Of a DNA stretch of 32,500 nucleotides, positions 28,507-32,500 are shown one piece after another. Numbering within the stretch: the first letter of the stretch is position 1; the number at the start of each line of letters is the position of its first letter. Position numbers and translations under genes: made by a program. Source of the DNA: Prorocentrum cordatum (taxonomy: Eukaryota > Sar > Dinophyceae > Prorocentrales > Prorocentraceae). A model generated the notes under the pieces. That model was not told the origin of the DNA and did not search any database. It saw only the letters and a list, made by a program, of their open reading frames with translations. The stretch lies in NCBI GenBank assembly GCA_963575745.1, contig CAUYUJ010015031.1, forward strand, positions 1 to 32,500, read 5' to 3'.

Positions 28507-28690
28507 GCCGCGCGCAGAGTGGGGTGGGGGGAGGGGGGGAGGGCTTCTCAGAAGCACCCGTGCTTCTTAGAAGCCGCGTGCCTTATCTATAGATGTAAGG
28601 CCGGCGCCGTCTAAGAAACAGCCTCCTAAGAAGCCCTCTCTCCTCCCTCCAACCCCTTGTGCGCGCTGCCAAGTTTTGATCGAGGCAGAA
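28507..28690. repeat. Dispersed hairpin element, copy 2
   Basis: CCGCGCGCAGAG, a G-rich stretch and CTTCTCAGAAGC lead to an inverted repeat. The arms lie at about 28561-28585 and 28596-28619 (CTTAGAAGCCGCGTGCCTTA against TAAGGCCGGCGCCGTCTAAG), with loop TCTATAGATG. At least one stem pair differs from copy 1 on both sides and still pairs (C-G there, T-A here). Confidence 0.7.
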
Positions 28691-28734
28691 CATCTGACGC
28701 AACAGTGGACTGTCCGAGGTCCGAGGTCCGTGGT

Positions 28735-28850
28735 TGGCTCGCCCCTGGCGCGCGGAGCGCGACAGGGGCGGCGCCGGATGCGCCGCCATGGGGGCCCAGC
28801 GCCGATCCAAGAAGTCCTCGCGAAGTTTCGATAGAGTGTGGTCATGTTGC
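28735..28850. repeat. Short TIR element family 2, decayed copy
   Basis: CCCCTGGCGCGCGGAGCGCG, then GGCGGCGCCGGATGCGCC, then CCAGCGCCGATCCAAGAAGT aligns to the centre and right arm of 28880-29030. The left arm is not recognisable. Confidence 0.55.
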
Positions 28851-28879
28851 ATTCTTAGAAGAAGAACCAGCCATACAAC

Positions 28880-29030
28880 CATAAACTGTTGGCGCGCCGC
28901 GCGGATTTCTTGGATTCGCGCTGGACCCTCCTCCCTGGCGCGCGGAGCGCGCCAGTGTCGGCGCCAGAGGCGCCGCCGGGGGGCCCAGGCGCAAATCCCA
29001 GAAATCCGCGCGGTGCGCCAAAAGTTTATG
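28880..29030. mobile_element. Short TIR element family 2, complete copy
   Basis: The two ends form a terminal inverted repeat of about 46 bp: CATAAACTGTTGGCGCGCC and GATTTCTTGGATTCGCG at the left pair with the right-end run from GCAAATCCCAGAAATCC through to TTTATG. The centre holds further hairpins (CTGGCGCGC-GGA-GCGCGCCAG and GGCGCCAGAGGCGCC). It is 151 bp with no coding frame. Incomplete relatives are at 28735-28850 and 3915-3958. Confidence 0.75.
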
Positions 29031-29224
29031 TTTCTGTGTTTTTTCTTCTTCAGTTATTGTGCCTCTACACGCTCGTGCCTCTATCGGTCCCCTGGCCTGA
29101 GCTCTCCTCGTCGGCGTTGCCGGCGTTCCTCTTTTGACGGTCCCTCAGCTTGCAGGCCGTCGAGACAGTCGTTGGCGTTTCTTGATGTTGGCCTTGCCCG
29201 ATGGAAACGTGTCCCTTCGGACGG

Positions 29225-29375
29225 GACTAGGACGAGGACGAATCCGTTCTCGAGCGACCCGACATGCTCCTAGAGCGTTTTGGGAACGCTCAACGAAGGC
29301 CGCGGCGCCCGAGACATCCTGCAGAGCCCCTGGATCTCAGAGATTCCCGATTTATCCTCCCCCGATGGTGTCCTC
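29225..29375. repeat. Composite dispersed repeat, second block, copy 2
   Basis: CGAATCCGTTCTCGAG, then GCGGCGCCCGAGACATCCTG, then CTGGATCTCAGAGATTCCCG and CCCCCGATGGT parallel 4165-4300. It follows the family 2 TIR element, as in the first copy. Confidence 0.65.
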
Positions 29376-29632
29376 GTCCTGGCTTCGTCTTGCCCCTCGC
29401 GCCCCCGACAGGAGGTACGACCGCGACGGCGTGACCTTCGTGCCTAGAGACCGGCGCAGGGAGGAGCTGCCTGCGGCGTGCCTGGGCCGAGGGCAGGGGA
29501 GATGGCAGCCATGGGCCACGGGACGTCTCCCCAAACTCCGTGGCCCCTCGTGTCGATAATTACGTACGTACCCTGGTTCGGCGGCGAGCCTGGGGGGTGG
29601 GAGGGATGGACCTCCTCCTCCTCCTCCTCCTC

Positions 29633-29730
29633 GGAGGCGGGCCTTCTCGGAAGGCACAAACAGCCTCTCAGAAGGCACGGAGACTTCTGGGAAGCCCCGC
29701 CGCCTTTCGAGAAGGCCCTCTCCCTTTTTC
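29633..29730. repeat. CTTCTCGGAAGG / CTCTCAGAAGG motif repeat
   Basis: GGGCCTTCTCGGAAGGCAC, CCTCTCAGAAGGCACGG, GACTTCTGGGAAGCCC and CTTTCGAGAAGGCCC are four spaced TTCTnnGAAG-like palindromes. It is probably a diverged relative of the hairpin elements at 22488 and 28507. Confidence 0.45.
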
Positions 29731-30003
29731 ACGCCCCCCCTGGGCTGGCCGCCGACTGGTGCCCCCCCCTCGCCCGGACGCTTCCTCGGCCCATGACTTG
29801 CGGCCCCCTCTTTCAGAGCGTGGATTACCTACCCCGCTTTCGCTTCCAGGCAAAACCAAGTCATACCACGCGCCTCCTCGTCAAGCGGCCTGACCAGTAC
29901 GGGCCGTAGTTTGGCATCGCTTGGTATCTCTTGGAAGCGAGGGTGGTCAAAAGCGAGGTAGGTTTGTTTGCCCCCTACTCTTGGACGCCCCCGATTCCTG
30001 GCC

Positions 30004-30194
30004 GCGACGACAAGTGGACGACGCAGAAGAAGCGGGTCGTGTGCGCCGACGTGCGAGCGTGGGGTGCCTGCGTAAGCTCGCCCGTGAGCGCCCTCGCTTC
30101 GATTCTGGCGCGCCGCGCTGGCAGCCCGCGTAAGCCGCGGCGTAATGCCGCTGTACCATCTCGCGCAAGACCCGTTTTTTGGTTCGTCGCTCAT
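30004..30194. repeat. ~195-bp dispersed repeat, copy 2
   Basis: GACGACAAGTGGACGACGCA, TGCGTAAGCTCGCCCGTGAG, GCGTAAGCCGCGGCGTAA, TCTCGCGCAAGACCCGTT and TTCGTCGCTCAT follow 21218-21412 in order and direction. Confidence 0.75.
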
Positions 30195-30424
30195 CAGAAG
30201 GGAAAAAACACAGACACAATGAATCGTCGAGTCCCAGGAACATATGGGAATCTAGGGGAAGTGGGGGGGGGAAGACGACAACCCACAAAATATTGCAAAA
30301 TGTGGGGAATCCTTGGATTTGCGTCGATTTGTTTGTGTGTGCCCCAGGGCCTCTTCAGCTGAGGCGATCCCTCGAACACCAAAAGCTTCGGATGCAACTC
30401 CTGGGAGGTAAAATTCTGGTTTTG

Positions 30425-30545
30425 CCCTGGTCCGAAGTCCGGATTAATCCCGCTTAAGCTGGCTTAATCCTGCTTCATCCGGTTTAATCCTGCTTAGTCC
30501 GAGACCAACTCCGGCGTAACAGCTCGCTTAATCCTCCTTCGTCTT
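30425..30545. repeat. TTAATCC(T/C)GCTT degenerate tandem repeat
   Basis: GGATTAATCCCGCTTAAGC, GGCTTAATCCTGCTTCATCC, GGTTTAATCCTGCTTAGTCC and GCTTAATCCTCCTT form four or five units of about 20 bp, the third to last separated by a longer gap. Confidence 0.65.
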
Positions 30546-30743
30546 TCCGACGAAAACCTCCCAGTAGTTGCCTCCCAAGAAAACAAAAACAAAACAAAAT
30601 CCGACGGCGGCGGCCCGCTTCCAGACCCGCCCCCCTGCCTTGACCACCACCCGCGGACACCAAGGGCCCCCCCCCAAAAAACGGACGACCTTTCGGCCGA
30701 CGAGGCCGTCGCTGTCGCTCCGCTGCCCCACCACTGGGCGCCC

Positions 30744-31235
30744 CGAGGAAAAAGGGAGGAGGAGGAGGAGGAGGAGGAAGGAGGAGGAGAAGGAGGAGGA
30801 GGAGGAGGAGGAGGAGGAGGGGAGGAGGAGGAGGAGGAGGAGGAGGAGGAGGAGGAGGAGGAGGAGGAGGAGGAGAAGGAGAAGGAAGGAGAAGGGACGA
30901 GGAGGAGGGAGGAGGAGGATCGGGATCAGGATCAGGAGGCGGGATGCGGGAGCAGGAACAGGAACGAAGAGGGAACAGGACGAGGAAGAGGTTGGATGAG
31001 AGAGATCAGGATGAGGAGGACGACAGGCCAGGAGGAGGGTGCACCAGGAGGAGGGACCAGGAGGATGGAGGAGGGAGGATGAAGAGGACTCTGAGCACCA
31101 TGAGCAGGGAGACGGACCATGAGGAGGGAGGAGGACCAGGACGAGGGAGGAATATCTTCAGCAGTAGGATCAGGAAGAGGGAGCAGTCGGAGGACGAGGG
31201 GGAGGAGGAGGAGGAGGAAGGTCGAGGCTGTTCAG
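30744..31235. repeat. Long GGA/GAA purine tract
   Basis: The + strand is almost free of pyrimidines from 30750 to 30915 and strongly purine-biased to 31235, with GGAGGAGGAGG, GGATCAGGATCAGGA and GGAACAGGA sub-repeats. Glu/Arg-rich frames across it are not taken as genes. Confidence 0.85.
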
Positions 31236-31680
31236 GAGGACGAGGAAGGGGTGCGTGGCTCCCGGCGCGCCGCCAAGGCCAACGGGGCCGAGAGTGTCGC
31301 CTCGGCCCGCGCCCAGCTGGGGGCGCGGGCCTCGCTTTTGGGGCGCGCTCTCGGCCTTGGGCGTTCTCTGCTCCGCCCAGCCCCCCCTGGTCCTCACCGT
31401 CCCCGCTCGGCCCGCCTCTTTACAATTACCCAAGACGAGTGCTTCTCACTGCTCTCCTTCGCCCTGACCCTGTCACGAAGATGTGCCGCCTTCTCCACGT
31501 ATTGATGTATGGTACGCCTATTTGTTGGCATTTGTTCGATGTGTTTGCGTGTCAAACCGGAAGGTTCTCGGTGTCCCAAAACGGTGGTTCCATTGCAGCG
31601 TGGGCCTCAGCGTTTAGAATATCGATCTCGCCCAAGCGCGGGCCATTGTTCTGGATCCGAGTCCTCTCTCATCGTTGTCT
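31236..31680. other. No firm gene; possible exon at about 31480-31660
   Basis: One + frame (MCRLLHVLMYGTPICWHLFD, then VFACQTGRFSVSQNGGSIAA) has balanced composition and could be an exon of the gene whose later exon starts at 32262, but no in-phase splice donor was identified. The rest is GC-rich with no motif. Confidence 0.2.
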
Positions 31681-32039
31681 GCCTCCCTCTTTTCCCCTCT
31701 TTTGCCTTCCCCTGGTCCTCCTGCTCCCCCCCGATCCTTCTTCGCTTGGAACTCCTTCATCTGTTGTGCGGCCTCGTCCTCCTCGGTCGGTCCGTCGTCA
31801 TCCTCTTTCTTTTTCTCCTGCTCATCTGCCACTTCTGACGTCCTATCCTCATCCTGGTCTTCTTCCACTTTCCTCCTTCCCATTATGTTTGTGAATGACA
31901 CGATGATGATTGATGTCCTTGTTGGAGCTCCACGTCCGTTATGACACGCGTCGGCGGGTAGCGACAACATTAGCTCAATGGAAAGGGATGGGTGAGAAGG
32001 GTAGGATGTCAGATCTGGTGCGAACACACCTAGTTTGCC

Positions 32040-32261
32040 ACCCTCCTCTCTCTCTATCCATCCTCTTCCATCCCACCTCCTCCTTGCTCTTCATCGCCCG
32101 TTCCCTCCCTTGTCATCTTCCTCTCTCTTCTCCCCCCTCTCTTCCCCTTGATCCTCACCCCTCCTCTCCGCCCCGGCCTTCCTTCCCCCTCCTTTCTCTC
32201 CCCCTCCTTCTCCTCCCCCCTCCTCATCCTCCGCCTCCCTTCCGCCACCGCCTCATCACAG
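32040..32261 (+). other. Pyrimidine-rich 3' part of an intron
   Basis: About 200 bases of nearly pure C/T (CCTCCTCTCTCTCTATCC onward) end in CGCCTCATCACAG, an acceptor with AG at 32260-32261, directly before protein-like sequence. It resembles the introns at 12099-12336 and 18625-18930. Confidence 0.55.
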
Positions 32262-32500
32262 AAGGCTTTCGTGGTACCGAGTTACAACGACCACCAACAG
32301 GTGCTAGCAGACCTTCGCTTTACGATCACCCACCACAGTGACAACGCGCCAGCCAACTACCCAATCCACTCCAGCCAGTCTGCGAACTTGCAGATGCCAG
32401 CGACCCAACCGCAAAGGGAAGGACACAGAGACCCCGCGGGACAGCAAGACCAGCAGTCTGACAGCTCCGAGGCGGGCGCGACGACTGACGCCAACAAAGA
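32262..32500 (+). CDS. Partial exon of an unrecognised gene running off the window
   Basis: After the acceptor AG the frame reads KAFVVPSYNDHQQVLADLRF, TITHHSDNAPANYPIHSSQS and then a Gln/Ser/Asp-rich segment (GQQDQQSDSSEAGATTDANK) without a stop to the last base. The other two frames have stops or poor composition. The start of the gene lies upstream of the pyrimidine tract and was not identified. The first 30 or so residues look folded and the rest disordered. No family is recognised. Confidence 0.5.

Noticed and set aside
31614-31883. Minus-strand acidic Lys/Glu/Asp-rich protein (MGRRKVEEDQDEDRTSEVAD)
   Set aside because: The + strand is pyrimidine-rich here, so a Glu/Lys/Asp-rich reading of the minus strand is expected by composition; no motif supports it.

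Overview
This window looks like nuclear DNA of a dinoflagellate. The most specific sign is a decayed copy of the 22-nt dinoflagellate spliced leader at 14990-15011, just upstream of a long coding region. High overall GC, huge simple-sequence and purine/pyrimidine tracts, many small dispersed repeat families and sparse genes with introns agree with this. The genus cannot be told from the sequence; a large-genome, GC-rich form such as Prorocentrum would fit. I see no rRNA, convincing tRNA, CRISPR array, bacterial operon or plastid gene.

Layout. 1-540 holds a coding remnant. 660-9040 is mostly repeats: degenerate GGGGCC/CTTGGGG arrays, (CCT)n, a ~72-bp tandem repeat, a 13-nt satellite that is open in all three frames, and a ~66-bp satellite of GC hairpins. 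9048-13434 (+) is a long, interrupted gene. It has a coiled coil, a hAT-transposase-like core (LDxxSDN, CxxH and RW motifs in order), an acidic stretch and a Cys-rich zinc-binding tail, broken by about five frameshifts and one TAG. 14055-14602 is an array of 13 units, most 43 bp apart, each carrying the dyad TTGACAT-nnn-ATGTCAA. It is followed by long poly-G runs and the relict spliced leader.

15081-19041 (+) is a second long gene of no family I recognise, with at least three exons. Its joins can be read directly: GT-AG introns at 16799-16945 and 18625-18930, and two one-base losses in homopolymers. From 19100 to 32260 the sequence is again mainly repeats. These include second copies of families seen in the first 9 kb and two terminal-inverted-repeat families of about 140-150 bp. 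A polypyrimidine tract and AG acceptor then lead into an exon (32262-32500) that runs off the window.

How the parts may work together: the two long genes lie head to tail on the same strand with the dyad array and poly-G block between them. This is compatible with a transposase-plus-accessory-gene element, but no element ends were found around the pair, so the link is inference. The dyad array lies where a regulator or element-encoded protein could bind. The rest looks like non-autonomous repeats and satellites.
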